Below, piece by piece: positions 25,047-34,496 of a stretch of 64,000 nt of DNA. Each line of letters begins with the position of its first letter. Positions within the stretch are counted from its first letter, which is position 1. The position numbers and the translations under genes were made by a program. The notes under the pieces are model-generated. The model had not been told where the DNA came from. It saw nothing but the letters and a program-made list of their open reading frames with translations, and searched no databases. This stretch comes from Rhodobacterales bacterium. GTDB lineage: Bacteria; Pseudomonadota; Alphaproteobacteria; Rhodobacterales; Rhodobacteraceae. Location: NCBI GenBank assembly GCA_003249215.1, contig QKJR01000003.1, positions 87,068-151,067 on the forward strand, in the 5' to 3' direction.

Positions 25047-28000
25047 TTACTCCGCCGCGCGCGGCAGGGATGGCCGGGCGGCAGGCTCGGGGGCCTCTTC
25101 CCAGAGGATCTCGGCCCCACCGGCCGCCCTGGTCCGCCGTTCGAGATCGCGGTCGGCCTGCGCGCGCGCCCCGCGCCCGAAGACCCGCGCGAGCCCGCGG
25201 CGCAGCCCCGCCCCGAACCAGATCCGGATCGCGAGCAGCGCTGGCGTCAGCACCAGCGTCAGCACCGTCGCGATCCCGAGCCCGAAGACCACGGCGGTGG
25301 CGAGTTGCTTCCACCAGAGCGCGGTCGGGCTGTCCCAGCTCGCGCCGCCGTTGATGAAATCGAGGCTGAGCCCCACCATCATCGGCGCGAGCCCCGCCAT
25401 CGTCGTGATCGTGGTGAGCGCGACCGGGCGCAGGCGGCTCTCGGCGGTGCGGATCACCGCCTCGATCGGCGGCATGTAGCGGGCGTATTCCTGATAGGTG
25501 TCGATCAGGATGATGTTGTTGTTCACCACGATCCCGGCCAGCGCGACGATGCCCACCCCGGTCATGATGATCGAGAATTGCTGGCCCATCACCAGCATCC
25601 CCACCAGCACCCCCGCCGTCGAGAGCACCACGGCGAGGAGCACCAGAACCGCATTGTAGAAGCTGTTGAACTGCGCCAGCAGGATCACGAACATGAGCCC
25701 GAGCGCCCCGAGGAAGGCCTGCGCGAGGAAGGCTTGGCTCTCGGATTGGTCGACCATGTCGCCCGCCCATTCCCAGGTGATCCCCGGCGGCAGGGTCGCG
25801 GTCTCAAGCCAGGTCCCAAGCGCCGCGATCCGCTCGTTGCCGTTGATCGGCGCGCCCTCGTCGTTCACCAGCCCTTCGAGCACGTCGGCCTTGACGTCGT
25901 AATAGCGGGTCTGGTCCACCCGGTCGATCCGGCCGAGCTTGGGCACCGCGGTGCGGGTGATGAAGTTCGCGAGCGGCACGAGGCCCTCGGTGGTGCGCAG
26001 TTTCAGCGTGTCGAGCGTCGAGAGCACGCGATAGTGCTCGGGCAGGCGCACCCGGATCTCGATTTCCTCGTCCGAGCTTGGCACCCGCATCGTGTCGAGC
26101 AGGATGCCGCGGGTGACGAGCTGCACCATACCGCCCACGGTCGCCACATCGGCGCCGAAGCGGCCCGCGCGGGTCACGTCGACATCGATCTGCCAGTCGA
26201 TCCCCGGGAGCGGGCGGGTATCCTCGATCGCGGTCACGCCGGTCATCGACCGCAGTTGCGCCTCGATCTGCTCGACCGCGGCGTCGAGCGCACCGAAGTC
26301 TTCGCCCTTGAGGCGGATCTGGATCGGCTTGCCCGAGGCGGGGCCGCGGTCTTGGGCCAGATATTCCGCGCGAATGCCCGGGATCGCGCCGATCCGCGCC
26401 ATGATCCCCTCCATGATCTTCTCGCCGCTCTGGTATCCGGGCCGGCCGATCCGGTCCTCCCAGCGGGTCATCTCGATCTGGATCTGGCCGATCGTGTCGC
26501 GCGGGGCGACGGCGCCCCCAGTGTTCTGGTTGAGCCCGCCTTCGCCCGCGAAGGAGAAGACCGCCTTGACCCCGGGCGTGCCGAGCACCGCCCCCTCGGC
26601 CGACCGCAAGAGCGCATCCTTCTCGTCGATGCTCAGGTTGCCGCGGGCGCGGATGTAGACGATCGCCTGTTCGACCTCGCTGTCGGTGAAGAATTGCGTG
26701 CCGTTATTGTGCTTGCCAAAATAGGAGAAGGTGAAGGCCACCGCGCCGAGGATCACCGCGAGCGTCACCACCGGCATCACCGGATTGCCGGCGATGAGCG
26801 CGATGACGCGGCCGAAGGCGGTGCGGCGATAGCCGGCCTGAACCGGCTGCGGGCCGGGCAGGGGCTTGAGCGCGGTGAGGGTCGAGGAGGCCGACATCGC
26901 GCCGAGCGTGAACAGAGCCGCGCCGGGCAGCGCCGCGGTGAAGCCGCCGGGCGCGCCACCCAGAAGTGCCGGGTTCAGCATCGCCAGCGCGCCCGCGAAG
27001 ACGAGCGCCACCGAAGCCGCCGCAAGCCCGAGGCGCAGGGCGAGCGGGCGGGGCCGCAGCCGGTCGGCCGCGTGATCGAGCGCCCGCGAGATCCGCCCCG
27101 CGACGCCGCCCACCACCGGCACATAGATCAGCGCCACGACGAGGCTGGCGGACAGAACGAAGATGATCGTGACCGGCAGCATCCCCATGAATTCGCCCGG
27201 CACACCCGGCCAGAACAGCATCGGCAAGAAGGCGCAAAGCGTGGTCGCGGTGGAACTGACGACCGGCCAGAACATACGTTTCGCCGCCTCGGTATAGGCG
27301 CGCATCGGGCCCTGACCCTCGCCGATCCGCTTGTCGGCATATTCGACGATGACGATGGCACTGTCGACGAGCATCCCCACCGCGAGGATCAGCCCGAACA
27401 TCACGATATTCGAGATCGCCACCCCCATCGCGCCCAGGAGCAGGAAGGTGAGCAGGAACGAGGTCGGGATCGAGAAGCCCACGAGCAGCGCCGAGCGCGT
27501 GCCGAGCGTGGCCAGCACCACGATCATCACGAGCGCGATCGCGGTCAGCACCGAGCCCTCGAGCTGGCTCACCATCGCGCCGACGGTCTTCGACTGATCG
27601 AGCGAGAGCCCGACATCGACCGCCTCGCGCAAAGGTTCGGGCCAGTCCGCCTCGGCGCGCTCGACCGCGGCGCGCACCGCGGCCACGGTGTCGAGGATGT
27701 TGTAGCCCTTGCGCTTGACCACCTGCAGCGCGACGGTGGTCGCCCCGTTGAACCGCGCGGTGCCGGTGCGGTCCTCGAAGGTCAGCCGGATCTGCGCCAG
27801 ATCGCCCAAGGTCACCACCCGCTCGCCATTGACCTTGACCGGCAGGGCGTAAATGTCCGAGGCGCTCTCGAAACTCGAGGGGATCTTGACCGAGAAGGCG
27901 CCGCCCGCGGTCTCGACCTCGCCCGCGGCGATGAGCTGGTTGTTCATCTGCACGACATTGATCAGCTCGGGCGCGGTGACGTTATAGGCCTCGAGCTTCA

Positions 28001-28568
28001 ACGGGTCGATCAGAACCTCGACCATCTCGTCACGGTGGCCGGCGAGGGTCGCCTCGAGCACCGGTTCGAGCGCTTCAAGATCGTCCTGCAAGCTCTTGGC
28101 AAGGCGCAACAATGTGCGTTCCGGCGCGGCGCCCGACAGGGTCACGATGACGACCGGGAATTCCGAGAAATTGATCTCGCTCACGGTGTATTTGTCGGCG
28201 CCCTCGGGGAATTTCCCCTCGGCCGTGTTCATCGCATCGCGCACATCGGCGAGGGTCTTGGTCTTGTCCCAGCCGAAGTCGAATTCGAGCGCGACGCCCG
28301 CGTAATTCTCGGCCGCGGTGCCCGACATGGTCTTGAGCCCGTCGAGGTCGGAGAGCTCGGTCTCCATCACCTTGACGAGCAGTTTCTCGCTGTCCACGGC
28401 CGAGATGCCGGGGAATTGCACCGACACGAACAGCATCGGGATCTCGATATCGGGCTCGCCCTCCTTGGGCAGGCCGAAATAGGCCGAGAGCCCCGCCGCG
28501 ATGGTGATCGCGACGAAGGCGAGCACCATGCGCGCGCGCGCGGCCGCCCAGTCGATCAGGCCGGTCAT
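25047..28568 (-). CDS. RND efflux transporter permease (AcrB/MexF superfamily)
   Basis: An 1173-aa inner-membrane proton-driven pump of the HAE1-like group. Helix 1 is at the N-terminus (MVLAFVAITIAAGLSAYFGLPKEGEPDIEIPMLFVSVQFPG), followed by the first periplasmic loop, helices 2-6 around 330-540 (IVMIVVLATLGTRSALLVGFSIPTSFLLTFLLLGAMGVAISNIVMFGLILAVGMLVDSAIVIVEYAD with the proton-relay Asp), a second large loop, and helices 8-12 near 960-1115. An insertion of Ala-rich hydrophobic sequence near 495-560 makes it longer than AcrB (1049 aa). It overlaps the adaptor gene stop by 4 nt and is the second gene of the operon. The substrate is unknown. Confidence 0.93.
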   Translation of the reverse strand: MTGLIDWAAARARMVLAFVAITIAAGLSAYFGLPKEGEPDIEIPMLFVSVQFPGISAVDSEKLLVKVMETELSDLDGLKTMSGTAAENYAGVALEFDFGWDKTKTLADVRDAMNTAEGKFPEGADKYTVSEINFSEFPVVIVTLSGAAPERTLLRLAKSLQDDLEALEPVLEATLAGHRDEMVEVLIDPLKLEAYNVTAPELINVVQMNNQLIAAGEVETAGGAFSVKIPSSFESASDIYALPVKVNGERVVTLGDLAQIRLTFEDRTGTARFNGATTVALQVVKRKGYNILDTVAAVRAAVERAEADWPEPLREAVDVGLSLDQSKTVGAMVSQLEGSVLTAIALVMIVVLATLGTRSALLVGFSIPTSFLLTFLLLGAMGVAISNIVMFGLILAVGMLVDSAIVIVEYADKRIGEGQGPMRAYTEAAKRMFWPVVSSTATTLCAFLPMLFWPGVPGEFMGMLPVTIIFVLSASLVVALIYVPVVGGVAGRISRALDHAADRLRPRPLALRLGLAAASVALVFAGALAMLNPALLGGAPGGFTAALPGAALFTLGAMSASSTLTALKPLPGPQPVQAGYRRTAFGRVIALIAGNPVMPVVTLAVILGAVAFTFSYFGKHNNGTQFFTDSEVEQAIVYIRARGNLSIDEKDALLRSAEGAVLGTPGVKAVFSFAGEGGLNQNTGGAVAPRDTIGQIQIEMTRWEDRIGRPGYQSGEKIMEGIMARIGAIPGIRAEYLAQDRGPASGKPIQIRLKGEDFGALDAAVEQIEAQLRSMTGVTAIEDTRPLPGIDWQIDVDVTRAGRFGADVATVGGMVQLVTRGILLDTMRVPSSDEEIEIRVRLPEHYRVLSTLDTLKLRTTEGLVPLANFITRTAVPKLGRIDRVDQTRYYDVKADVLEGLVNDEGAPINGNERIAALGTWLETATLPPGITWEWAGDMVDQSESQAFLAQAFLGALGLMFVILLAQFNSFYNAVLVLLAVVLSTAGVLVGMLVMGQQFSIIMTGVGIVALAGIVVNNNIILIDTYQEYARYMPPIEAVIRTAESRLRPVALTTITTMAGLAPMMVGLSLDFINGGASWDSPTALWWKQLATAVVFGLGIATVLTLVLTPALLAIRIWFGAGLRRGLARVFGRGARAQADRDLERRTRAAGGAEILWEEAPEPAARPSLPRAAE

Positions 28569-29695
28569 GGTTTTCCCCCGGCCGTGGCCCCGGCCGCATC
28601 GCCCGGCGCGTGATCGACGAGGGTCACGGCAAGCGCACTGCCCTCGGTCACGTAATCCTGCCCGACGACGATCACATCGGCGCTCTCGGGCAGGCCCGAA
28701 ACCCAGAGCCCGCCGGGCTCGTCGCGCAGGAAGGTGACCGGGGCGAAGCGGGCGTGGTTATCGACCGCGAGGCGCACCCCGAGCGTGCCCTGATCGTCGA
28801 GGGTGAGCGCCGAGGCGGGCAAGAAATGCGCCTCAGTGCCCTCGGCTGCGATCAGCATCTCGACGGTCTGGCCCTCGCGGATCTCACCCGAGGGATTGGC
28901 CACCTCGGCCTCGACGCGGAAGGTGCGGGTGGCGGCATCGGCGGTGCGCGAAAGCGTGCTGACGCGGCCGGTCACCTGCTGGCCGGTCGCGAGCCGCGCG
29001 CCGACCATGGCGCCCGGCGTGACGCGGGGCAGCTCGGTTTCGGGCACGAAGCCCACGAGGCGGATCGGATCGAGCTGGATCACGGTCGCGCAGAGCCCGC
29101 CCGCGGCGAGGAAGGCGCCGAGCTCGGCGCTGTCGTCATCGAGAACGCCCGCGAAGGGCGCGGTGATCTCGAGGCGGGAAATATCGGTGCGCACCGCCTC
29201 GACCGCGGCCGCGGCGCCCTGCAGCGCAGCGGTTGCGCCCGCGGCTGCGGTTTCCGAGCGATAGCCGCCCGCCTGCAGCCGCGCGGCCGCGCTCGCGTTC
29301 AGTTCGGCCTCGGCCAGCCGCGCCTCGGCCTCGGCGAGCTGCGCAGGCCGCGTGCCCGGGTCGATCCGGCACAGCACCGCCCCCGCCGCCACCTCGGTGC
29401 CACGGCGGAGCGGCTCGGAGATCACCCGGCCCGTGGTCTCGGCGCGCAGCTCGACGCGCCGCGCGGCCAGCGTCTCGCCGCGCAGCACCACGCCCTGATC
29501 GAGCGGGCGGGCCTGCGAGCGCAGCACCTGAACCGGCACCCGGGGCAGGGGTTCGGCGCCGGGCGCGGGGGCGTTGGCGGCGGTTTCGGGCGCGGTTTGC
29601 GCCCCGGCGAACGCGCGCAGGGCATCGCGCTCGAAGACCAGCGCATAAAGCGCCGCACTGACCAGGAGCGCATTGACTATGGGAACAATTTTCAT
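28565..29695 (-). CDS. RND efflux periplasmic adaptor subunit (membrane fusion protein)
   Basis: A 376-aa adaptor that links the RND permease to an outer-membrane channel. N-terminal anchor or signal MKIVPIVNALLVSAALYALVF; lipoyl/barrel-sandwich half GVVLRGETLAARRVELRAETTGRVISEPLRRGTEVAAGAVLCRID near 70-115; helical hairpin about 115-170; second half ITAPFAGVLDDDSAELGAFL near 175; and beta-barrel/membrane-proximal part with REGQTVEMLIA. It is first in the operon with the permease. No TolC-type gene is adjacent. Confidence 0.92.
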   Translation of the reverse strand: MKIVPIVNALLVSAALYALVFERDALRAFAGAQTAPETAANAPAPGAEPLPRVPVQVLRSQARPLDQGVVLRGETLAARRVELRAETTGRVISEPLRRGTEVAAGAVLCRIDPGTRPAQLAEAEARLAEAELNASAAARLQAGGYRSETAAAGATAALQGAAAAVEAVRTDISRLEITAPFAGVLDDDSAELGAFLAAGGLCATVIQLDPIRLVGFVPETELPRVTPGAMVGARLATGQQVTGRVSTLSRTADAATRTFRVEAEVANPSGEIREGQTVEMLIAAEGTEAHFLPASALTLDDQGTLGVRLAVDNHARFAPVTFLRDEPGGLWVSGLPESADVIVVGQDYVTEGSALAVTLVDHAPGDAAGATAGGKP

Positions 29696-29790
29696 GGGAA
29701 CTCTGGTGAACTTTGGGGGAAATCGGGGATCGGAGGGAGGCTCGGGCGGGCTGGGCTGCGGCGGGTCTGGCTTCGGCGATCGGCGGCAAG

Positions 29791-29845
29791 TGAACTTGCG
29801 AGTTCAAAATAGCTTGAGGGAGCGTGAGTGTAAAGCCTGTTTACA
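29791..29845 (-). promoter_or_regulatory. Promoter and two dyad operators of the RND operon
   Basis: On the minus strand TTTACA (29829-29834) and TATTTT (29806-29811) are 17 bases apart. The -35 is one arm of the palindrome TGTAAA-N5-TTTACA (29829-29845). Immediately after the -10 lies TGAACT-TGCG-AGTTCA (29791-29806 on the plus strand). Both positions suit repressor binding. No regulator gene is adjacent. Confidence 0.6.
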
Positions 29846-29935
29846 TTGCGTCCCCGCGTCGCAGGGCGGGTGGCGGCGGCCTTGGCAAGGCAGGTCCGCG
29901 CGTATAAGAAGGCGCCAAAGCGAGAAGGGGCCCCC

Positions 29936-30580
29936 ATGAGCGAGACCGACAGCTTCATCGACGAGGTGACCGAAGAGGTCCGCCGCGACCGGCTTTTTGC
30001 GGCGTTCCGCAAATATGGCTGGATCGGCGGGGTGGCGATCGTGGCCATCGTCGGCGGTGCGGCCTGGAGCGAATGGACCAAGGCCGAGGCGCGCGCCAAG
30101 GCGCAGGCCTTTGGCGATGCGGTGCTGGCCGCGGCCCAGACCGCGGACCCCGAGGCGGCGCTGGCCGCCCTGCCGGGGACCGGGGCGCAGGCCGGGCTTG
30201 GCGCGCTGATGACCGCGGCGCAGGCCGCGCAGGCGGGTCATGTCGATGTGGCGCTGGCGCAATATCGCGCGGCGGCGGCCTCGGCCGAGCTGCCTGCGAG
30301 CCTGCGCGATCTGGCGCGGATCAAGGCGCTGATCCTTGCGGGGAGTGCGATCGACCCGGCCACGCGGGCCTCGGAACTGGCCGATCTGGCGCGGGCGGGC
30401 GCGCCCTATCGCCTGCTCGCGGTGGAGCAGCAGGCGCTCGACACGCTCGCGGCAGGCGACCGCGAGGGGGCGATCGCGATTGCGCGCGGGATTTTGGCCG
30501 ATGCCGGTGTGACGCCGGGCTTGCAACAGCGCGCATCTGAGTTGATTGTGGCGCTGGGTGGCGATCCGGCGCAGCAGTGA
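29936..30580 (+). CDS. YfgM-type tetratricopeptide membrane protein
   Basis: A 214-aa protein with a cytoplasmic N-terminus (MSETDSFIDEVTEEVRRDRLFAAFRKYG), one transmembrane segment at about 28-46 (WIGGVAIVAIVGGAAWSEW) and a periplasmic helical TPR-like domain. This matches the YfgM/DUF2133 family, which works with periplasmic chaperones and the Sec translocon. The ATG at 29936 is preferred to the upstream ORF start. Gene order yfgM-bamB-der is conserved in many proteobacteria, which supports the call. Confidence 0.88.
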   Translation: MSETDSFIDEVTEEVRRDRLFAAFRKYGWIGGVAIVAIVGGAAWSEWTKAEARAKAQAFGDAVLAAAQTADPEAALAALPGTGAQAGLGALMTAAQAAQAGHVDVALAQYRAAAASAELPASLRDLARIKALILAGSAIDPATRASELADLARAGAPYRLLAVEQQALDTLAAGDREGAIAIARGILADAGVTPGLQQRASELIVALGGDPAQQ

Positions 30581-30639
30581 CCGGGCGGGGCCAGAGGCCC
30601 CGACAGACGACCCAACGAGTTGAAGGCGAGGAACGAGCG

Positions 30640-31953
30640 GTGAAAGCGATCCGGGGAATTGCGCTTGGCTGTCTGGCGGCAGTGGCGCTTGCGGCCTGCG
30701 AAAAGGAAGTGATCCTGCAGGGCGAGCGGCTCGATCCGCGCGAGGTTCTGGCGCCCGAGGCGGCCCCCGCGGCGACGCCCGTGGCGGTCGCGCTCAAGCT
30801 GCCGGCGGCGCAGGGCAATGCCGAGTGGACCCACCGCGCGGGCGCGCCCTCTCATGCGCTGATCAATCCCGCGATCGGGGCGGGCAGCACGCGGATCTGG
30901 TCGGCCAATATCGGCGCGGCCTCGGGGCGCAAGCACCGCATCACCGCCGATCCGGTCGTGGCCGGGGGCCGGGTCTTCACCCTCGACAGCCATGCCGGCG
31001 TGACCGCCACCGCAACGAGCGGCGCGACGCTGTGGCAGGCGGATCTGACCCCGCCCGGCGAGAACCCGGAAAGCGCCTCGGGCGGTGGGCTCGCGGCGGC
31101 GGGCGGCGCGGTCTATGCCACCACCGGTTTTGGCGAGCTCGTGGCGCTCGAGGCGGCCACCGGCCGCGTGCTCTGGCGGCAGAAATTCGACGCGGGTATC
31201 GGCGGCGCGCCGACCGTTTCGGGCGAGATCGTCTATGTCGTGGCGCGCGACGCCTCGGCCTGGGCCGTGCGCACCTCCGATGGCAAGGTGCTCTGGCAAT
31301 TGCCGGGCACGCCCTCGGGCTCGGGCATGACCGGCGTCTCGGCGCCCGCGGTCAATGACCGTCTCGTGGTCTTCCCCTTCCCCTCGGGCGAGCTGATCGC
31401 CGCGCTCAAGACCGGCGGTCTGACGCTCTGGCAGAGCAAGGTCGCGGGCGCGCGGCCGGGCCGGGCCTATACGTCGGTGCTCGATCTGACCGGCGATCCG
31501 GTGATCGTGGGCAAGGTCGTCTATGCGGGCTCTTCGGCGGGCAAGGTCACCGCCTTCGACGTCGACACGGGCGACAGGATCTGGACCGCGAAAGAGGGCG
31601 CCGTCTCGCCGGTGCAGGTCGCGGGCGGTTCGGTCTTCCTCGTCTCGGACGAGAACCGGCTGGTGCGGCTCGATGCGGCGACGGGCGAGGAGATCTGGGC
31701 GATCGAGCTGCCCTATTACCTTAAGGACAAGATCAAGAAGCAGCAGGCGATCCATGTCCATTACGGGCCGCTTCTGGCCGGGGGCAAGCTGTTCCTGGCG
31801 TCCTCGGACGGGCTCCTGCGGGTCTATGATCCGACCTCCGGCAACCTGATCGGTCAGGCGGAAATCCCCGGGGGGGCTGCCACCGATCCGGTCGTCGCGG
31901 GCTCGACCCTCTATGTCGTCGGCATGAACGGTCAGCTTCACGCTTTCCGTTGA
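30640..31953 (+). CDS. bamB: Outer-membrane assembly lipoprotein BamB-like beta-propeller
   Basis: A 437-aa lipoprotein with a signal and lipobox LAAC (VKAIRGIALGCLAAVALAAC), a short linker, then PQQ-like beta-propeller blades with the recurring patterns GGRVFTLDSHAG, LVALEAATGRVLWRQKF, AWAVRTSDGKVLWQL, VTAFDVDTGDRIWTA and LVRLDAATGEEIWAIEL. BamB scaffolds the BAM complex at the outer membrane. GTG at 30640 is used because it begins the signal peptide. Between yfgM and der. Confidence 0.92.
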   Translation: MKAIRGIALGCLAAVALAACEKEVILQGERLDPREVLAPEAAPAATPVAVALKLPAAQGNAEWTHRAGAPSHALINPAIGAGSTRIWSANIGAASGRKHRITADPVVAGGRVFTLDSHAGVTATATSGATLWQADLTPPGENPESASGGGLAAAGGAVYATTGFGELVALEAATGRVLWRQKFDAGIGGAPTVSGEIVYVVARDASAWAVRTSDGKVLWQLPGTPSGSGMTGVSAPAVNDRLVVFPFPSGELIAALKTGGLTLWQSKVAGARPGRAYTSVLDLTGDPVIVGKVVYAGSSAGKVTAFDVDTGDRIWTAKEGAVSPVQVAGGSVFLVSDENRLVRLDAATGEEIWAIELPYYLKDKIKKQQAIHVHYGPLLAGGKLFLASSDGLLRVYDPTSGNLIGQAEIPGGAATDPVVAGSTLYVVGMNGQLHAFR

Positions 31954-32001
31954 CGGAATTTCCGTGTATGGGGGCCGCTTGATCCGCCTCAGGAGGCAGA
32001 A

Positions 32002-33507
32002 ATGAGCTTCACCCTGGCCATCGTGGGCCGCCCGAACGTCGGCAAATCGACGCTGTTCAACCGGCTTGTCGGCAAGCGTCTGGCACTGGTCGATGACCAG
32101 CCGGGCGTGACCCGCGACCTGCGCGAGGGCGATGCGCGCCTCGGCGATCTGCGTTTTATCGTGATCGATTCGGCTGGGCTCGAGCTGGCCGAGGACGACA
32201 GCCTGCAGGGCCGGATGCGCCGTCTGACCGAGCGCGCGGTCGAGGAGGCCGACGTTTGCCTCTTTCTGATCGACGCGCGGATGGGCGTGACCCCGGCCGA
32301 TGAGATCTTCGCCGATATCCTGCGCCGCAAGAACGCCCATGTGATCGTGGCCGCGAACAAGGCCGAGGGCCGCGCGGGCGACGCGGGCGCCATCGAGGCC
32401 TGGTCGCTGGGCTTGGGCGAGCCGGTGCGGATCTCGGCCGAGCATGGCGAGGGGCTCGACGATCTTTATGACATCCTGCGCCCGATCGCCGATGAATTCG
32501 CCGAGAAGCACAAGGCGAACCTGCCCGAGGTCGAGGTCGATATCGAAGAGGGCAGCGAGGAAGAGGACGCCGACACCTATCGCGCCCCCTCGGCCGCGCG
32601 GCCGCTGCAACTGGCGGTGATCGGCCGCCCCAATGCCGGGAAATCGACCCTGATCAACAAGATCATCGGCGAGGATCGCCTGCTGACTGGCCCCGAGGCC
32701 GGGATCACCCGCGACGCGATCTCGGTCACCACCGAATTCATGCAGACCCCGATGCGGATCTGGGACACTGCGGGGATGCGCAAGCGCGGCAAGATCAACG
32801 ACAAGCTCGAGAAGCTCTCGGTCGCCGACGGTCTGCGCGCGGTGCGCTTCGCCGAGGTGGTCGTGGTGCTTCTGGACGTGAACATCCCCTTCGAGACGCA
32901 GGATCTGCGGATCGCCGATTTCGCCGAGACCGAGGGCCGCGCCGTCGTCGTGGCCGCGAACAAATGGGATCTCGAGGAAGACAAACCCGCCAAGCTCAAC
33001 GAACTGCGCGAGGCGTTTGAACGCCTTCTGCCGCAGCTCCGCGGTGCGCCTCTGGTCACCGTCTCGGCCAAGACCGGCAAGGGGCTCGACCGGCTGCATG
33101 ACGCGATCCTCAAGGCGCATCGGGTCTGGAACCGCCGGGTGCCGACCGCGAAACTGAACCAGTGGCTCGGTGCCATGACCGAGGCGCATCCGCCGCCCGC
33201 GCCCGGCGGGCGCCGGATCAAGCTGCGCTACATGACGCAGGTGAAGACCCGGCCGCCGGGGTTTGTGATCAAGGCCACCCATACCGATCAGATCCCGGAA
33301 AGCTATGGCCGCTATCTCGTGAATGGTCTGCGCGCCGATTTCGACATGCCGGGCACGCCGATCCGGATCACCTTCCGCGATCAGGGGACGAACAACCCCT
33401 ATAAGGACCGCAAGAAGTCGATCCCCTCGCGGCTGACGAAACACGTCGAGGCCAAGAAACATGCCGCGCGCAAGGAAAAGGGGCTGGCAAGCAAGCCGAA
33501 GAAGTGA
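32002..33507 (+). CDS. der: GTPase Der (EngA), 50S ribosome assembly factor
   Basis: A 501-aa double-GTPase. The first G domain has [14 protein letters not shown] (8-21), DxxG as DSAGLE and NKAE; the second near 200 has [24 protein letters not shown] and NKWDL; a C-terminal KH-like domain covers about 390-490 with an Arg/Lys-rich tail. Der binds 50S precursors. It is the third gene of yfgM-bamB-der, and an intrinsic terminator follows. Confidence 0.97.
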   Translation: MSFTLAIVGRPNVGKSTLFNRLVGKRLALVDDQPGVTRDLREGDARLGDLRFIVIDSAGLELAEDDSLQGRMRRLTERAVEEADVCLFLIDARMGVTPADEIFADILRRKNAHVIVAANKAEGRAGDAGAIEAWSLGLGEPVRISAEHGEGLDDLYDILRPIADEFAEKHKANLPEVEVDIEEGSEEEDADTYRAPSAARPLQLAVIGRPNAGKSTLINKIIGEDRLLTGPEAGITRDAISVTTEFMQTPMRIWDTAGMRKRGKINDKLEKLSVADGLRAVRFAEVVVVLLDVNIPFETQDLRIADFAETEGRAVVVAANKWDLEEDKPAKLNELREAFERLLPQLRGAPLVTVSAKTGKGLDRLHDAILKAHRVWNRRVPTAKLNQWLGAMTEAHPPPAPGGRRIKLRYMTQVKTRPPGFVIKATHTDQIPESYGRYLVNGLRADFDMPGTPIRITFRDQGTNNPYKDRKKSIPSRLTKHVEAKKHAARKEKGLASKPKK

Positions 33508-33548
33508 GCGGCGGGGTCTTCGGGCCCGGAACGTCAACCAAGACTATT

Positions 33549-33579
33549 GGGTCGATCCTGCGCGGGATCGGCCCTTTTT
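33549..33579 (+). terminator. Terminator after der
   Basis: Stem GGGTCGATCC / GGATCGGCCC (one G-T pair), 6-base loop, five T. The T-run also starts the next palindromic element. Confidence 0.8.
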
Positions 33580-33660
33580 CTTGGCGAAAATACTCCCGCC
33601 GGAGGCGCAGGCTGGCCAAGGGCGGAAAGGTGAGTATTTGGGCCAAGAAAAAGCCCAGGG
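33575..33660. repeat. Palindromic element, copy B2 (arms in reversed order)
   Basis: TTTTTCTTGGCGAAAATACTC (33575-33595) pairs with GAGTATTTGGGCCAAGAAAAA (33634-33654). Compared with the other B copies the two arms are swapped in order, so the AT-rich ends point outward. Confidence 0.75.
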
Positions 33661-33700
33661 CGGGTTCTGTGAGCCGGTCTCAGGTTCGGTTCGCGGGGGA

Positions 33701-34408
33701 TCAGCCGCGCCGCGCGCGCAACAAGGTGAGTGCGGCGAGCGCCAGCGCATAGGTCAGGCTCAGCGCTGCGAGGCCTCCGGGCGCGCCCCAGTTAGCGACC
33801 GCCACGCCTGCGAGCGCCCAGATCACCCCTGCGGCATAGGCGGGGCTCGGCCCGAGGCGCCAGATCAGGGCAAGGGCCACGAGGGCGGCGAGGCTCAGGA
33901 GCAGATAGCTCGCCCCCATCGGCGCGAGCAGGTCATAGCCGATCAGCACCGTGCCGGTGGCGACCGCCGTCGCCGCCGTCAGCCAGCCGGCATAGAGCGC
34001 AGGCGCGGCGGCAGCCCAGCGGCCCAGCACCGCCACGGGCGCGCGCGCCATCGCCCAGAGCGCGGTTGCCGCCATCACCCAGATCTGCACCGTGGCCAGC
34101 ACCGGTGCGCGCATCGCCACCTCGAGCCAGCTCGCGCCAAGCGCCATCGACAGGAATAATGGCCAGCGCCCCGCGTCCCAGCCCGGATGATCGGCGCGGC
34201 GCAAGAGCCCATAGCCCGCCTGCAGGATCAGCCCCAGATAGATCAGCCCCCAGATCGAAAAGGCCCAGCCCACCGGTTGCAGCGGCGGGTCGATCACCGG
34301 CACCGGGAAGGCCTGCGGGTCATAGCCGCGGAAATTGCGGGCCGCATAGGAGGCCGCGGCAAAGGCCAGCGCCGCCACCAGAACAAGCACCGCTTGCATC
34401 CGTTTCAT
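33701..34408 (-). CDS. TspO/MBR-like tryptophan-rich membrane protein
   Basis: A 235-aa inner-membrane protein with a signal-like first helix (MQAVLVLVAALAFAAASYAARNF) and about six more helices. FPVPVIDPPLQPVGWAFSIWGLIYLGLILQAGYGLLRR is a Pro/Trp-rich loop-helix pattern like that ahead of helices in TspO-related proteins, but at 235 aa it is longer than the 160-aa TspO core. The function is not certain. GGAAGG precedes the ATG at 34408; the ORF track runs 14 codons upstream. It follows serS on the same strand past a terminator. Confidence 0.65.
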   Translation of the reverse strand: MKRMQAVLVLVAALAFAAASYAARNFRGYDPQAFPVPVIDPPLQPVGWAFSIWGLIYLGLILQAGYGLLRRADHPGWDAGRWPLFLSMALGASWLEVAMRAPVLATVQIWVMAATALWAMARAPVAVLGRWAAAAPALYAGWLTAATAVATGTVLIGYDLLAPMGASYLLLSLAALVALALIWRLGPSPAYAAGVIWALAGVAVANWGAPGGLAALSLTYALALAALTLLRARRG

Positions 34409-34450
34409 GCCGCTCTTCCTTCCAGGCCGTTGTGCAGGAGCACAACGCAA

Positions 34451-34478
34451 AAGCGGCGCGAAAGGTTTCGCGCCGCTT
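34451..34478 (-). terminator. Terminator downstream of serS
   Basis: A perfect 13-bp stem AAGCGGCGCGAAA / TTTCGCGCCGCTT with a 2-base loop, 18 bases past the serS stop. TTTT lies at the minus-strand 3' side and there is a T-run on the plus side too. Confidence 0.85.
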
Positions 34479-34496
34479 GCTGTTTTTCGGGCGATG

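Noticed and set aside
25041-28613. 1190-aa plus-strand ORF opposite the RND permease
   Set aside because: Composition is Arg/His/Asp/Gln-rich without domains; it is the antisense shadow of a high-GC gene. The minus-strand protein has clear RND motifs.
29673-29939. 88-aa plus-strand ORF in the RND-yfgM spacer
   Set aside because: Covers the promoter and dyads, has no homologous look and no Shine-Dalgarno sequence.
30406-33537. 1043-aa minus-strand ORF over yfgM-bamB-der
   Set aside because: Spans three real genes on the other strand and has the same Arg/Gly/Asp-rich shadow composition.
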